This document shows, in pieces, positions 25,897 through 34,709 of a DNA stretch of 64,000 nt. The stretch is from Paenibacillus faecis. GTDB lineage: Bacteria > Bacillota > Bacilli > Paenibacillales > Paenibacillaceae. The notes below the pieces were generated by a model that saw nothing but the letters and a program-made list of their open reading frames with translations, was not told the DNA's origin and ran no database searches. The DNA lies in NCBI RefSeq assembly GCF_008084145.1, contig NZ_VSDO01000005.1, forward strand, positions 558,001-622,000. Direction: 5' to 3'. Position 1 is the first letter of the stretch; the number at the start of each line of letters is the position of its first letter. Made by a program: the position numbers and the translations under genes.

Positions 25897-26319
25897 GTGG
25901 AAAAAGAAACTAAGCTTACATTAGGAAAAATATTGGGGGAAATATACCGAATTCAGAAGCATTCTAAGAGTGTGATTTGTCCCGTGGGAAATGACACTAT
26001 TTTTGGATTGCTGAATGGATTTGAAGAGACACTTGAGCGGGAAATTGAAAGTTTAGAATTAATTTCCTCTGAAGAGGTAGCTTTTGTGTCAAGGGTACTT
26101 AACAAATACTTTACTGACGAACAAAAGCTGAATGACTTTAATGGATACTACGATATAGAAGCTGAATTAGAAGAACGAGGCATCGATCGAATTAAGGCAA
26201 AGAGAATTATCACTATGTTTAAAGCAGAGGGACGATTTTTGAAGGTAATTGAAAAGATGGACTCATCCGGTTCACCAGCTGAATGCAGAACATTTGAGAT
26301 ACCTGATTATGAAATGTGA
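25897..26319 (+). CDS. Unknown protein, prophage left arm
   Basis: A 140-residue soluble acidic protein starting at GTG 25897 (GGAGGGTGAT upstream); the open frame to 25837 lacks a ribosome binding site. Mostly helical (GKILGEIYRIQKHSKSVICP, FEETLEREIESLELISSEEV). The region YYDIEAELEERGIDRIKAKR suggests a DNA- or protein-binding helical hairpin. No family recognised. Confidence 0.6.
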   Translation: MEKETKLTLGKILGEIYRIQKHSKSVICPVGNDTIFGLLNGFEETLEREIESLELISSEEVAFVSRVLNKYFTDEQKLNDFNGYYDIEAELEERGIDRIKAKRIITMFKAEGRFLKVIEKMDSSGSPAECRTFEIPDYEM

Positions 26320-26327
26320 TTATGTTT

Positions 26328-26350
26328 AGCACCCTAACAGGTGCTTTTTC
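26328..26350 (+). terminator. Rho-independent terminator
   Basis: AGCACC CTAAC AGGTGCT stem followed by TTTTTC. A near-identical hairpin ends the gene at 26670-26894. Confidence 0.7.
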
Positions 26351-26371
26351 TTTGAAATAGAAAAGCCCCTG

Positions 26372-26470
26372 CTATTGCAGGAGCTTGAGAATGCCGGAGA
26401 CTACAACTGCTAAGTTCAGCAGTTTATCCAGGCACTCTGCCGAGATTACTAATTCTAGGCGAATTTTCAT
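26372..26470 (-). CDS. Small hydrophobic peptide with its own terminator
   Basis: A 32-residue frame on the minus strand preceded by AAGGAGG at ideal 6-base spacing. The peptide is charged at the N-terminus (MKIRLELVI) and hydrophobic after (LLNLAVVVSGILKLLQ), able to form one membrane helix. A stem (AAGCTCCTGC AATA GCAGGGGCTT, then TTTC) overlaps the stop codon and would terminate the transcript. Tiny autonomous genes of this kind resemble type I toxin or holin-like peptides. It is opposite in direction to its neighbours. No antisense antitoxin RNA was identified. Confidence 0.45.
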   Translation of the reverse strand: MKIRLELVISAECLDKLLNLAVVVSGILKLLQ

Positions 26471-26669
26471 CCCGATCCTCCTTCCAGAAAGGGCGGATTC
26501 GCCATGGGGCAACCCCTTCCCATTCTTGGGCAAGCCACTCGAACAGGCAATCTGTCAGGAAGACAAAATGATTATATCACAAGTCGCTTAGATAGGCGGC
26601 TTATTCTTTTGAAATAAAAGGATAAACCTTCCAAATGTCGAATTGTGATATTGCTGGGAGGTGAGAACT

Positions 26670-26894
26670 ATGAGAATTGAGTTGGAATTTTTAGATATGG
26701 ATAAAGTAGTGCTCCACAACAACGAAATGGTTTACAAAATTGACGAGAGCATTGCTTATCCTAATGCGGGAGATCGAGTCTATATTGAGGGGATGCTGTA
26801 TGAAGTGAAAGAACGGGACTTCATATATCTCAGCGGAGCCGCGGGCATCGATTTGAAAATTTCATTTTGGTGCGAGGAGGTTCAAAGAAAATAG
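26670..26894 (+). CDS. Unknown small protein
   Basis: A 74-residue beta-rich protein, ATG 26670 after GGGAGGTGAG. The sequence IAYPNAGDRVYIEGMLYEVK suggests a small barrel of the SH3 or 'DUF3850-like' sort, though I cannot assign a family. Followed by a terminator at 26901. Single-gene unit in the prophage left arm. Confidence 0.6.
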   Translation: MRIELEFLDMDKVVLHNNEMVYKIDESIAYPNAGDRVYIEGMLYEVKERDFIYLSGAAGIDLKISFWCEEVQRK

Positions 26895-26900
26895 TTTATT

Positions 26901-26926
26901 AAGCACCCTAACCGGTGCTTTTTTAT
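26901..26926 (+). terminator. Rho-independent terminator
   Basis: AAGCACC CTAACC GGTGCTT hairpin and TTTTATTTT tail. Confidence 0.78.
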
Positions 26927-26942
26927 TTTGGAGGGGAGTGAG

Positions 26943-27620
26943 GTGGCCACACATCGAGTCAACAAATCAGGCAAGGCGGCGCCGCCATTCACCCGGATCC
27001 TGAACGATCCGCTCCAGGATGAACGGCTCTCATTCAAGGCCCGCGGGCTGCTCGCCTATATGCTCTCCAAGCCGGACAATTTCCGCTTTTATATCGACGA
27101 GCTGGTCAGGCACACGACCGAGGGAAAGGACAGCATCCGCGCCGGCATGAAGGAGCTCGAGCAACTGGGATACATTCATCGATACCCGGTCAAAAATGAG
27201 CGGGGAAAGATCATGTCGTGGGAGCTGGATATTTACGAAAGCCCGTCATTACGTCCAGAATCGGGTTTTCCAGTTGTGGAAAATCCAACGCTAATAACGA
27301 ATGATAATATAATAACGAATGATAAAAGATTAAATAAATACCTCTCTCTTGAAATAGAGGATAATCCCTATATAAAAACCTATCTGAAATACTTCAGCCA
27401 GAAGAAGAACAAACAGCATATGAGGGTAACAACAGATCAGTATGGATGGATTATGAATCAGATAGAGCACCTGAAATCCTCCGACATTCCAATAAAGCAA
27501 TGGGAGGACCAGGTGAGAGATCATTTCGAAAAGCTCCCGGCAAAGAACAACGGGAATATCATAGCGTTCCTGCATGCGTCGCACAGGCGGTTTGATGTGG
27601 GGATACATGATCAGTTCTAA
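26943..27620 (+). CDS. Winged-helix replication-initiator-like protein
   Basis: A 225-residue protein starting at GTG 26943 (GGAGGGG upstream). Residues ~15-90 form a helix-turn-helix of the HTH_36/RepA-N-like kind (LSFKARGLLAYMLSKPDNFR, KDSIRAGMKELEQLGYIHRY). A low-complexity Asn/Ile-rich linker (residues ~105-135) with unusual repetition TNDNIITND follows. The C-terminal ~80 residues are helical. This arrangement is common in DnaD-like phage replisome organisers of Gram-positive phages. Its position far from the other early genes is odd. It may be a remnant replication module of the left arm. Confidence 0.68.
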   Translation: MATHRVNKSGKAAPPFTRILNDPLQDERLSFKARGLLAYMLSKPDNFRFYIDELVRHTTEGKDSIRAGMKELEQLGYIHRYPVKNERGKIMSWELDIYESPSLRPESGFPVVENPTLITNDNIITNDKRLNKYLSLEIEDNPYIKTYLKYFSQKKNKQHMRVTTDQYGWIMNQIEHLKSSDIPIKQWEDQVRDHFEKLPAKNNGNIIAFLHASHRRFDVGIHDQF

Positions 27621-27633
27621 CGAGGTGAACGCC

Positions 27634-27762
27634 ATGTTCAAACAGTTTATCGACGATATGATACATTTGACGGAAGGGGAAAGGCTCGTCGCATACTGGC
27701 CTTTATGGCTCGTCATCGTGCTCATAGGCGTTATTGTCTCGATAATCGACAGAAAGAAGTAA
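27634..27762 (+). CDS. Small single-span membrane protein
   Basis: A 42-residue peptide, ATG 27634 with GAGGTGA upstream. One membrane helix (PLWLVIVLIGVIVSIIDRKK) with positive C-terminal end, so probably N-out/C-in. Too short to assign. It follows the replication-like gene by 13 bases. Confidence 0.5.
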   Translation: MFKQFIDDMIHLTEGERLVAYWPLWLVIVLIGVIVSIIDRKK

Positions 27763-27826
27763 CTGAATACGACAAGCCAAGGTCATCAGATACGGGTGGC
27801 CTTTTTTAATTGCCAGAGAGGGGGTG

Positions 27827-28615
27827 ATGACCATAGAAGCTGACACATTGATTTATATCGGGCCAACTATTGAAGGCAGCGGGCTATTTGAAAATGAAGT
27901 GATGCTCGGGACGATCCCCAGTAGAGTGAAAGGGCTCATGCATATCGAGCAGGTGGAGCGCTTGATCATCCCCATCGATCAGCTGGTGGAGAAGAAGAAG
28001 CGGATCCAGACACCAGGCACCTTGGAATATGAGGACTATCAGTATTTGAGCAAACAAACCAAAACAGAGGAGATGAAGAACGTGGAACCAAAATCGTACT
28101 TAGGACAATTTCTTTACACGCTTGATAATGAAGGGAATCCGGTTGTTGTATCACCGGCTAATCCACTGCCATTCTCAGGCGTTGGAGGAGAGGGAGGAGG
28201 AGGATCAGCCATTGCCTTTTTATCAGGGACAGCTGACCCGGCAGCAGCAACGGGCAAAGACGGGGATGTATACCTCAATACCACATCCGGTGATCTGTTC
28301 CAAAAAGCGTCCGGGGCATGGGCTAAGAAAGCAAACCTGAAAGGACCTGCAGGAGCAACCGGACCCAAGGGCGACAAAGGGGATACAGGAGCCACAGGCC
28401 CAGCAGGTGCGACAGGTCCGAAAGGAGATACGGGGGCGACAGGAGCAACCGGGGCGAAAGGTGATAAGGGCGACAAGGGTGATCCCGGCGAAACTGCACC
28501 GACAGGAACCGCGGCTCAACTGCAGGCCGGCACTGATACGGTAGCACGGACCTGGTCGGCCAAGGCGATCAGTGACGAGATCAAGAGACAGATAGCCGCT
28601 ATTCCTTCGACATAG
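27827..28615 (+). CDS. Phage structural protein with collagen-like repeats
   Basis: A 262-residue protein. Residues ~9-65 (TLIYIGPTIEGSGLFENEVM ... LIIPIDQLVEKKKRIQTPGT) resemble the small tail-operon protein at 37798-38142 (LIYIGPSLRDNGLALRTNQI ... LFVPVAELRDAQKQINTTGT). A Gly-rich linker follows, then about 17 Gly-X-Y triplets (GPAGATGPKGDKGDTGATGP type) and a short C-terminal coiled region. Trimeric collagen-like fibres occur in tail and head appendages of Bacillus-group phages. It may be a decoration or side fibre anchored by the shared domain. GTG 27824 is an alternative start. Confidence 0.75.
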   Translation: MTIEADTLIYIGPTIEGSGLFENEVMLGTIPSRVKGLMHIEQVERLIIPIDQLVEKKKRIQTPGTLEYEDYQYLSKQTKTEEMKNVEPKSYLGQFLYTLDNEGNPVVVSPANPLPFSGVGGEGGGGSAIAFLSGTADPAAATGKDGDVYLNTTSGDLFQKASGAWAKKANLKGPAGATGPKGDKGDTGATGPAGATGPKGDTGATGATGAKGDKGDKGDPGETAPTGTAAQLQAGTDTVARTWSAKAISDEIKRQIAAIPST

Positions 28616-28629
28616 AAAGGATGATAGAC

Positions 28630-28791
28630 ATGGAAGTGGATGAACAAGAACTGGTGGAGTATATCTTCGGGAAGCTCATTGAGAAGGGGATCGTCGTAAA
28701 CCGCGAGGACATCCTGACTATCCTCGATCTGGAGATGGAGTACATGGTGAAGGAAGGCATTGCCGTACCGATCGATGAGGAGGGAAAGTGA
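28630..28791 (+). CDS. Small acidic phage protein
   Basis: A 53-residue acidic protein (VDEQELVEYIFGKLIEKGIV, ILTILDLEMEYM) with AAAGGATGAT upstream. Helical. Similar small acidic proteins follow collagen-like or fibre genes in many Gram-positive phages (XkdX-type position). Family not certain. It is 14 bases after the collagen-like gene. Confidence 0.6.
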   Translation: MEVDEQELVEYIFGKLIEKGIVVNREDILTILDLEMEYMVKEGIAVPIDEEGK

Positions 28792-28793
28792 TC

Positions 28794-28994
28794 ATGGCAA
28801 AGAAACCAATCGCACGATTATTACAGCGCATAACAGGTGTTCATCGGGTGCATCACATCTGGTATTCATACGGGTGGAAAATACCATTTACGGATGTTGC
28901 ATACTTCCCATCGAAGGTACACGGGATCAGGCATGGCTTTAAGGCGCTGAATAAACAGCATTATCACAACTGTACATTAACGGGAGTGTGCTGA
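28794..28994 (+). CDS. Small basic phage protein
   Basis: A 66-residue His/Lys/Tyr-rich basic protein, ATG 28794 with GAGGAGGG upstream and 2 bases after the previous stop. Contains four His and two Cys (HHIWYSYGWKIPF, HNCTLTGVC). Not recognised. Ends the left-arm block. Confidence 0.55.
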   Translation: MAKKPIARLLQRITGVHRVHHIWYSYGWKIPFTDVAYFPSKVHGIRHGFKALNKQHYHNCTLTGVC

Positions 28995-29303
28995 ATTCAA
29001 CGCGCGTCATCAGACGCACAGAATGGCCCCTATCAGCGTTCGATGGAAAGCCAGTACGAATACGTGACGGTGGTCCGTAAAATCGAATCTAGGGCAAATC
29101 TGGCGGTCATGGGTCCTTCTGGGGTCTCGGGATGAGTGCGGGTGCGGACGACCCCGAAATTCCGCTAGAAATTATTTCAAAAATTTAGTTCCGCTTCCGC
29201 TTCGAATCGTCTTGATTCGGGGCTTTTAAATTTTTGCTTCGAATTATGCGATTGGGCGGAGATGGGTTTAAATCGATCAAAAAACGGAAGTTGAGGTGAG
29301 ATA
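28995..29303. other. Gene-free stretch before terminase; possible packaging (cos/pac) site
   Basis: About 310 bases without a supported gene. It contains GC-rich blocks with partial symmetry (GGGTCCTTCTGGGGTCTCGGG at about 29109-29129 as written in two parts, and GACCCCGAAATT at 29150) and then an AT-rich stretch (29160-29290). Cos sites of lambda-type terminases lie immediately upstream of the small subunit, as here. No cohesive-end sequence can be named from this window alone. Confidence 0.3.
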
Positions 29304-29831
29304 ATGGCCAAAAATAAAGCGGAAGAGACAAAACTGCATGATAGAGTCGTCGGAACCGGGGAATTGGCGGCCATTATCGGGAAATCGGATCGATGGGTCC
29401 GGCAGCTGACTGGGGAAAAGGTGCTCACGCAGGTGGAACGCGGCAAATATATTCTTGGCGACGCGATCCAAGCTTACATCGAGCACGCCTCTGGTGGTAA
29501 GGATGACGATAAGAAGCCGCGGCTCATCGATTATAAGACAGAACACGAAAAGGCGAAGGCCGAAAAGGCCGTGCTTGAACTGGAGCAGATGAAAGGGAAT
29601 CTTCATGTGGCGGGAGATGTTGAACGCCTGCTTTCGGATCTCATCCTGACAACAAAATCCCGGCTGCTTGGGGTGCCGAGTCGGATCGCAACGGAGTGTG
29701 AAAACGAACCTGCCGATGTGGTAGAGGCGGTTGTTCGCCGGGAGATTGAAACCGTGCTGGCAGCTCTGGCGAAGTACACCCCGGATAAGATTGGGGGCGA
29801 AATAGATCATGGTAGCACAGAAGACGATTGA
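29304..29831 (+). CDS. Terminase small subunit (Nu1-like)
   Basis: A 175-residue protein. An N-terminal winged helix (VGTGELAAIIGKSDRWVRQL) should bind the packaging site. A charged helical region (DYKTEHEKAKAEKAVLELEQ) follows, and the C-terminal part contacts the large subunit. This order is that of lambda Nu1 homologues. AGGTGAG precedes the start. It overlaps the large-subunit gene by 23 bases. Confidence 0.85.
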   Translation: MAKNKAEETKLHDRVVGTGELAAIIGKSDRWVRQLTGEKVLTQVERGKYILGDAIQAYIEHASGGKDDDKKPRLIDYKTEHEKAKAEKAVLELEQMKGNLHVAGDVERLLSDLILTTKSRLLGVPSRIATECENEPADVVEAVVRREIETVLAALAKYTPDKIGGEIDHGSTEDD

Positions 29832-31680
29832 TCTATTTGTCCGGGCAAACAAGCAGTGGGAACCGAAGAGGCGGCTTTCTGTTTCTGAGTGGGCCGACGT
29901 TAACCGGATTCTCACGACGGAAAGCAGCGCGGAGCCGGGGCCGTGGCGGACTGATCGTGCGCCATATCAGCGTGAGATTATGGATTCCATTGAAAAATGG
30001 GAAGAGGTCGTAATCATGGCCTCGGCGCAGGTCGGGAAAACGGAATTTCTACTTAATGTTACCGGATCGTATATCGATCAGGAGCCTTGCCCTATCCTGC
30101 ACGTGCTGCCCAATGACACTTTGATTCAAGCCTATTCGAAAAAGCGGCTCACCCCTATGATCAACAGTAGCGAAGTGTTGAGGTCTAAAATTGGAGTTGC
30201 TAAGTCGCGCGGTAGCAGCAATACCATTGATGAAAAATCCTTCCCCGGTGGTTACGTGGCAATTGCAGGGGCCAATGTCCCGGAAGACCTTTCGTCGCGA
30301 CCGATTCAGATTGTCTTATGCGACGAAGTTGATAGGTTCCCAGTTTCATCCGGGAAAGAAGGTGATCCGATTGCACTTGCAACAGCTCGGACAAAAACCT
30401 ATCGGCATAAGCGGCGGCATCTGTTCGTATCGACTCCCGTCGATAAAGAGACATCCCGAATCTATCAGCTTTACGAAGATAGCACAATGGAGCAGTGGTG
30501 CTTACCATGCCCACATTGTGGCGAACTTCAACCGCTCAAATTTAAGAGGGGGAAGGATTGGGGGATTGTATTCGAGCACTATGTCTCTGAGTCCGGCGAA
30601 ATCGTAGTGACCAAGGCGGAACACCGCTGCGCATACTGCGGCATGCTTGGCTCAGAAAAGGAATGGAAGCGGGGCGAGGGCCAGTGGATTGCTCAGAAAG
30701 AACACTCAACCCGTCGCGGATTCCACATCAACCAGCTTTCCAGCCCGTGGTCAGATTGGCGCGAGGTTGCGAAGGCTTTTTTGGTTGCAAAAAGAGAGGG
30801 TGTCGACAAGCTTAAGGTTTTCGTGAACACCGTATTAGGCGAGCCGTGGGAGACAAAGGTCAAGGGCGTCGATGAAAAGACGCTGGCAGCTCGCCGAGAG
30901 CGTTATGAATATGAGGTTCCCGAAGGCGTCAAGATTCTCACCGCAGCGATCGATACCCAGGACGACCGATTCGAGGTTGAAGTTATCGGGTGGGGAGCCG
31001 GGAAAGAGTCATGGAGGATCGAATACCATCGTATTTACGGCGATTTGGATAGGGAAGAGGTGTGGGAACGGCTCGACGAATACCTTTGCCGATCCTGGAC
31101 TGGGCCAAACGGAAGGGAATTCCGAATTGTCGGAGCTTTCATGGACTCAGGCGGCCATTACACCAAAGAGGTATATGCGTTCACGAAAGCACGAAATTAC
31201 CGGAACATCTACGCTATCAAGGGCGTGGGTAAAACAGCGAAAACGGCTCACGATATCCCATTTATCGCAGGCCACAGCAAAACTCAAATCGAGAAAGCTG
31301 TATTGATCAAGCTCGGCGTAGATGATGGCAAGGTGAAAGTCTTCGATTCGCTGAAAGTCGATAAGCCCGGTCCCCTCTACTGTCACTTTCCTGGCGAGGA
31401 TAAGGGTTACACCGAGGAATATTTCCTTGGTCTGACTTCCGAAACGCAGAGGATCGTTACTCAAGAAGGTGTTAAGTACAAGACTTGGGTCAAGATTAGG
31501 GACCGCAACGAGCCGTTCGATTTGGCGGTGTACAATAGAGCGGTCCTCGAGATGCTTAGACCGAACCTCTCCTTGCCAGTTGAAAGACAGCCTAATGGGC
31601 CAAAGGTTACTCCGGGTGGAATGACTCAGATTCAAAGGGCGAGGAAATCGAAGAAAAAGAACGTCACGAGCAGTATATAG
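29809..31680 (+). CDS. Terminase large subunit, GpA family
   Basis: A 623-residue packaging ATPase-nuclease of the lambda GpA family. Walker A at 71-79 (ASAQVGKTE), Walker B around IQIVLCDEVDRFP at ~165-177. A Cys-x2-Cys zinc pair (CPHCGELQPLKF, CAYCGML) lies in the middle. The nuclease domain begins near AAIDTQDDRFEVEVIGWG. It cuts concatemers and translocates DNA into the prohead. Full family length. First gene of the structural operon proper. Confidence 0.95.
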   Translation: MVAQKTIDLFVRANKQWEPKRRLSVSEWADVNRILTTESSAEPGPWRTDRAPYQREIMDSIEKWEEVVIMASAQVGKTEFLLNVTGSYIDQEPCPILHVLPNDTLIQAYSKKRLTPMINSSEVLRSKIGVAKSRGSSNTIDEKSFPGGYVAIAGANVPEDLSSRPIQIVLCDEVDRFPVSSGKEGDPIALATARTKTYRHKRRHLFVSTPVDKETSRIYQLYEDSTMEQWCLPCPHCGELQPLKFKRGKDWGIVFEHYVSESGEIVVTKAEHRCAYCGMLGSEKEWKRGEGQWIAQKEHSTRRGFHINQLSSPWSDWREVAKAFLVAKREGVDKLKVFVNTVLGEPWETKVKGVDEKTLAARRERYEYEVPEGVKILTAAIDTQDDRFEVEVIGWGAGKESWRIEYHRIYGDLDREEVWERLDEYLCRSWTGPNGREFRIVGAFMDSGGHYTKEVYAFTKARNYRNIYAIKGVGKTAKTAHDIPFIAGHSKTQIEKAVLIKLGVDDGKVKVFDSLKVDKPGPLYCHFPGEDKGYTEEYFLGLTSETQRIVTQEGVKYKTWVKIRDRNEPFDLAVYNRAVLEMLRPNLSLPVERQPNGPKVTPGGMTQIQRARKSKKKNVTSSI

Positions 31681-31708
31681 CCCCCTTGAAAGGAGGTGAG
31701 AAGGGAAA

Positions 31709-31939
31709 ATGCCGAGGATAACATACGAAGAAGCCAAAGCGAAATACAAAATGTGGAGTGATGCAGAGGATGCGCGTTCAACTGGGGCGGCTTATTCCAT
31801 TGCGGGCCGATCGTTAACGAGAATCCCCATGGAAGAAATCCAAATGATGAAACGAAAGTATGGCCGAATCATTGATGCGTATGAGAATGGCGGCAAACGT
31901 CGTTCCAGAACGTCGGGATTTTACCCTGTTGACCGATGA
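31709..31939 (+). CDS. Head-tail joining/DUF6148-like small protein
   Basis: A 76-residue basic helical protein between terminase and portal, AAGGAGGTGAG upstream. YEEAKAKYKMWSDAEDARST and SLTRIPMEEIQMMKRKYG resemble gpW-type or DUF6148 small head proteins found in the same place. Overlaps the portal start by 4 bases. Confidence 0.75.
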   Translation: MPRITYEEAKAKYKMWSDAEDARSTGAAYSIAGRSLTRIPMEEIQMMKRKYGRIIDAYENGGKRRSRTSGFYPVDR

Positions 31940-33621
31940 ACATCATTGATAAGGCGCTAAACGTATTCGCTCCAGGAATTGCCGCCAAGCGCGAGCAGGC
32001 CAGAACGGAGGTTGTGCGACAACAAGCGGTCCGGAAGGTCGCCAATAGCTTAATTGGAGGATCTGGGAGCAACGGGCGAGGTTATGGTAAGCATGGGGCC
32101 AGCACAACCAAGTCATCCATGATGTTCTGGCAGACCCCTGTCGGCGATGCTGACACGGATATCCATCAGAACGTACCAAAACTGCGCGAGAGGGCGCGGG
32201 ACCTGCATATGGGTTCTGACATCGTCGCCGCAGCTCACAAAGGACTACGGACCAATATTGTCGGAACCGGATTGCGGCTGAATCCAGCCTTTGACGCCTC
32301 ATATCTTGGTTTAACTAAAGAACAAGCTGAGAAGCTGCGTAGCTCCATTCAACGGGAATGGGCTTTGTGGGCCGAGACGACCAAGTGTGACGCGGCCGGC
32401 CTGAACGATTTTTATGAACTGCAAGGGCTAGCCTTTATTTCAACCCTTATGAGCGGCGATGTGTTCGCACTGATGCCAAGCAAGCCGCGTCGTTGGTCAG
32501 TGTATGACCTTAAGGTGAATCTGATCGAGGCCGATAGATGCGCAACCCCTCCGGATAAGGTCAACATTGATAGGGAACGTATTCAATCGGGGGTCGAGGT
32601 TGATTCAGACGGAATGGTTGTAGCTTACCACTTCAGCAACCGCCACCCCGGCGCAGGTGGGTACAGCTTGAGCGGAGTCAACGAATGGGTACGCGTTGAA
32701 AAATACGGCAAGCGCACCGGGCGAGTGAACGTACTCCACTTGTTCGAGGCGGAAAGGCCAGGGCAACGCCGGGGCATCCCGGTCATCGCTCCAATCATCG
32801 AATCGCTGAAGCAGCTAAGCCAGTACACGGATGCCGAACTTGCCGCCGCAGTAATCACATCCATGTATACAGTCTTTATCACGACGCCGGCAGATGACGA
32901 GGGAGGAAGCCCGTTTGATGGCGTCGGGATGGATGATGAGGATCTGGACGGTGTTGATAGTGTACCGGGTGCTACAGGAGACGAGATTAAGCTTGGACGA
33001 GGGGCTATCATGCGGACCGATCCGGGGGAGGATGTCAAATTCGCCGACCCCACAAGGCCGAATCCTAACTATGAGGCATTTGTCCGAGCCATGCTTAAGC
33101 AAATGGCCGCGGCCCTCGAGCTTCCATACGAGATCCTGACAAAGCAGTTCACTAGCTCTTATTCAGCTTCCCGCGGCGCCCTGTTGGAAGCCTGGAAAAT
33201 GTATCGTATGCGCCGCTCTTGGCTCGCAAAAACGTTCTGTCAGCCCATCTATGAAGAGTGGTTTGTGGAGGCAGTAACCAAAGGAAGAATTGACGCACCC
33301 GGCATCTTTGATGATCCGGCTATTTTTGCTGCCTACACAAAGGCGGAATGGCATGGACCATCGCAGGGATTGCTTGACCCAACCAAAGAGGTACAAGCAG
33401 CCGTCATGCGGATTGACAACAATTTATCCACCGGAACGCGCGAAACAGCCGAGATCAATGGTGGATCGTGGGAAGACAACGTCCAGCAGCGTGCATATGA
33501 GCAAAGCCGCCTGAAAAAGTTAGGGCTTGTGCAAGCTGCTCCAGCGCCTGTCACACTGTCCGAACCTTCAAATGAAGGCGACGAAGACAACGACGACGAG
33601 GAAGGGGGTGAACAGAACTAA
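31936..33621 (+). CDS. Portal protein (lambda gpB family)
   Basis: A 561-residue portal that forms the ring at one capsid vertex for DNA entry. LRERARDLHMGSDIVAAAHK, NIVGTGLRLNP, SGDVFALMP, HLFEAERPGQRRGIPVIAP and LPYEILTKQFTSSYSASRGA are typical of lambda-type portals. The C-terminus is acidic (GDEDNDDEEGGEQN). The gene overlaps the upstream ATG by 4 bases and shares its final A with the protease start. Confidence 0.95.
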   Translation: MNIIDKALNVFAPGIAAKREQARTEVVRQQAVRKVANSLIGGSGSNGRGYGKHGASTTKSSMMFWQTPVGDADTDIHQNVPKLRERARDLHMGSDIVAAAHKGLRTNIVGTGLRLNPAFDASYLGLTKEQAEKLRSSIQREWALWAETTKCDAAGLNDFYELQGLAFISTLMSGDVFALMPSKPRRWSVYDLKVNLIEADRCATPPDKVNIDRERIQSGVEVDSDGMVVAYHFSNRHPGAGGYSLSGVNEWVRVEKYGKRTGRVNVLHLFEAERPGQRRGIPVIAPIIESLKQLSQYTDAELAAAVITSMYTVFITTPADDEGGSPFDGVGMDDEDLDGVDSVPGATGDEIKLGRGAIMRTDPGEDVKFADPTRPNPNYEAFVRAMLKQMAAALELPYEILTKQFTSSYSASRGALLEAWKMYRMRRSWLAKTFCQPIYEEWFVEAVTKGRIDAPGIFDDPAIFAAYTKAEWHGPSQGLLDPTKEVQAAVMRIDNNLSTGTRETAEINGGSWEDNVQQRAYEQSRLKKLGLVQAAPAPVTLSEPSNEGDEDNDDEEGGEQN

Positions 33622-34709
33622 TGCCAAAACGAATTAATTTTTACGGTACAGTCGTGCCGAATGACGATGCTTGGTTTTATGAGTGGTTCGAAATGGACTA
33701 TGTTAGCCCTCGGTTGATAAACGAACAACTTAAGGAAGCCAACGGTGATGATGTGGAATTATACATCAATTCCGGCGGGGGAGAAGTTTGGGCAGGATCG
33801 GAGATTTACACGGCTTTGCGTGAATATTCCGGGAACGTAACAGCCAAGGTCGTCGGCGTTGCTGCAAGTGCCGCGTCCGTTGCGATGTGCGGAGCTAAAA
33901 CGGTCATGGTGTCACCAACAGCCCAGATAATGGTTCATCGATCTTTGACAGTGGCGTCTGGCAATAAAAACGTATTTGATCAGGCTTCACAAATGCTTAA
34001 TAGCGTAGATGAAGGCATGCTCAACGCTTACGAACACAAGACTGGCAAGGATCGTGCCGAACTGTTGGCTTTAATGGACGGTGAAACATTCTTCAACGCC
34101 CAGGAAGCTATTACTCATGGATTCGCTGATGAAATTATGTTTGCCCAAACAGAGAAGGTTGTCGCTTCCGTGTCAGCACCAGTGTTTTCGAACGAGATTA
34201 TGAACAAAATCAAGTCGAAACTGATCCGTGAAAACATGTTACCCGGTGGTGCACCTGCCGCATCTAGCGGCCCAGAAAATCCAGAACCTAAGGCAAAAAA
34301 AGAAAATGAGGAGGACGCAAAACCTATGGATATGAACGAATTGAAGGAGAAATACCCTGATCTGTACGCGCAGATCACAAACGAGGCACAAGCGGCCGAG
34401 CGTGCTCGCATTTCTGCTTTACAAGCGTTCGCGACAGCCCCAGGCGCCGCACAATTCATCAACGAGGCTATTACGAACGGTGAAACTGTTCAGGATGTTG
34501 CGGTGAAGGTTATGGAGGCTTCGATGAAACGAGCAGGCCAAGAGGCTACAAACCGAAAACTTGATGCAGAGGAAAGCGGCGTTGATGACGTTGAAGCAAT
34601 CGAGGCAAAAACACCAGACGCAGCCAAAGAAGAGAAGAAAGCCAATGCAGTGGCCAGCATGATTGCTATGGCCCAGAAAATTAAATCTAAGAATGGAGGA
34701 CGTATGTAA
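33621..34709 (+). CDS. Head maturation protease (ClpP-type) fused to a scaffold domain
   Basis: A 362-residue protein. Residues 1-190 are a ClpP-like serine protease: IYINSGGG-type oxyanion strand (LYINSGGGEVWAGSEIYTAL), catalytic Ser86 in GVAASAASVAMCG and His105 in QIMVHRS. Residues ~230-360 are charged and helical (MDMNELKEKYPDLYAQITNE) and should act as the internal scaffold, as in lambda C/Nu3. It ends where the decoration gene begins (shared A). Confidence 0.92.
   Translation: MPKRINFYGTVVPNDDAWFYEWFEMDYVSPRLINEQLKEANGDDVELYINSGGGEVWAGSEIYTALREYSGNVTAKVVGVAASAASVAMCGAKTVMVSPTAQIMVHRSLTVASGNKNVFDQASQMLNSVDEGMLNAYEHKTGKDRAELLALMDGETFFNAQEAITHGFADEIMFAQTEKVVASVSAPVFSNEIMNKIKSKLIRENMLPGGAPAASSGPENPEPKAKKENEEDAKPMDMNELKEKYPDLYAQITNEAQAAERARISALQAFATAPGAAQFINEAITNGETVQDVAVKVMEASMKRAGQEATNRKLDAEESGVDDVEAIEAKTPDAAKEEKKANAVASMIAMAQKIKSKNGGRM

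Noticed and set aside
26385-26591. 68-codon plus-strand frame
   Set aside because: It is antisense to the 32-residue peptide gene, which has an ideal ribosome binding site and terminator; the plus frame has neither.
28330-28500. Host BclA-type exosporium gene
   Set aside because: The collagen-like repeats are in a prophage gene whose N-terminal domain is shared with a tail-operon protein.
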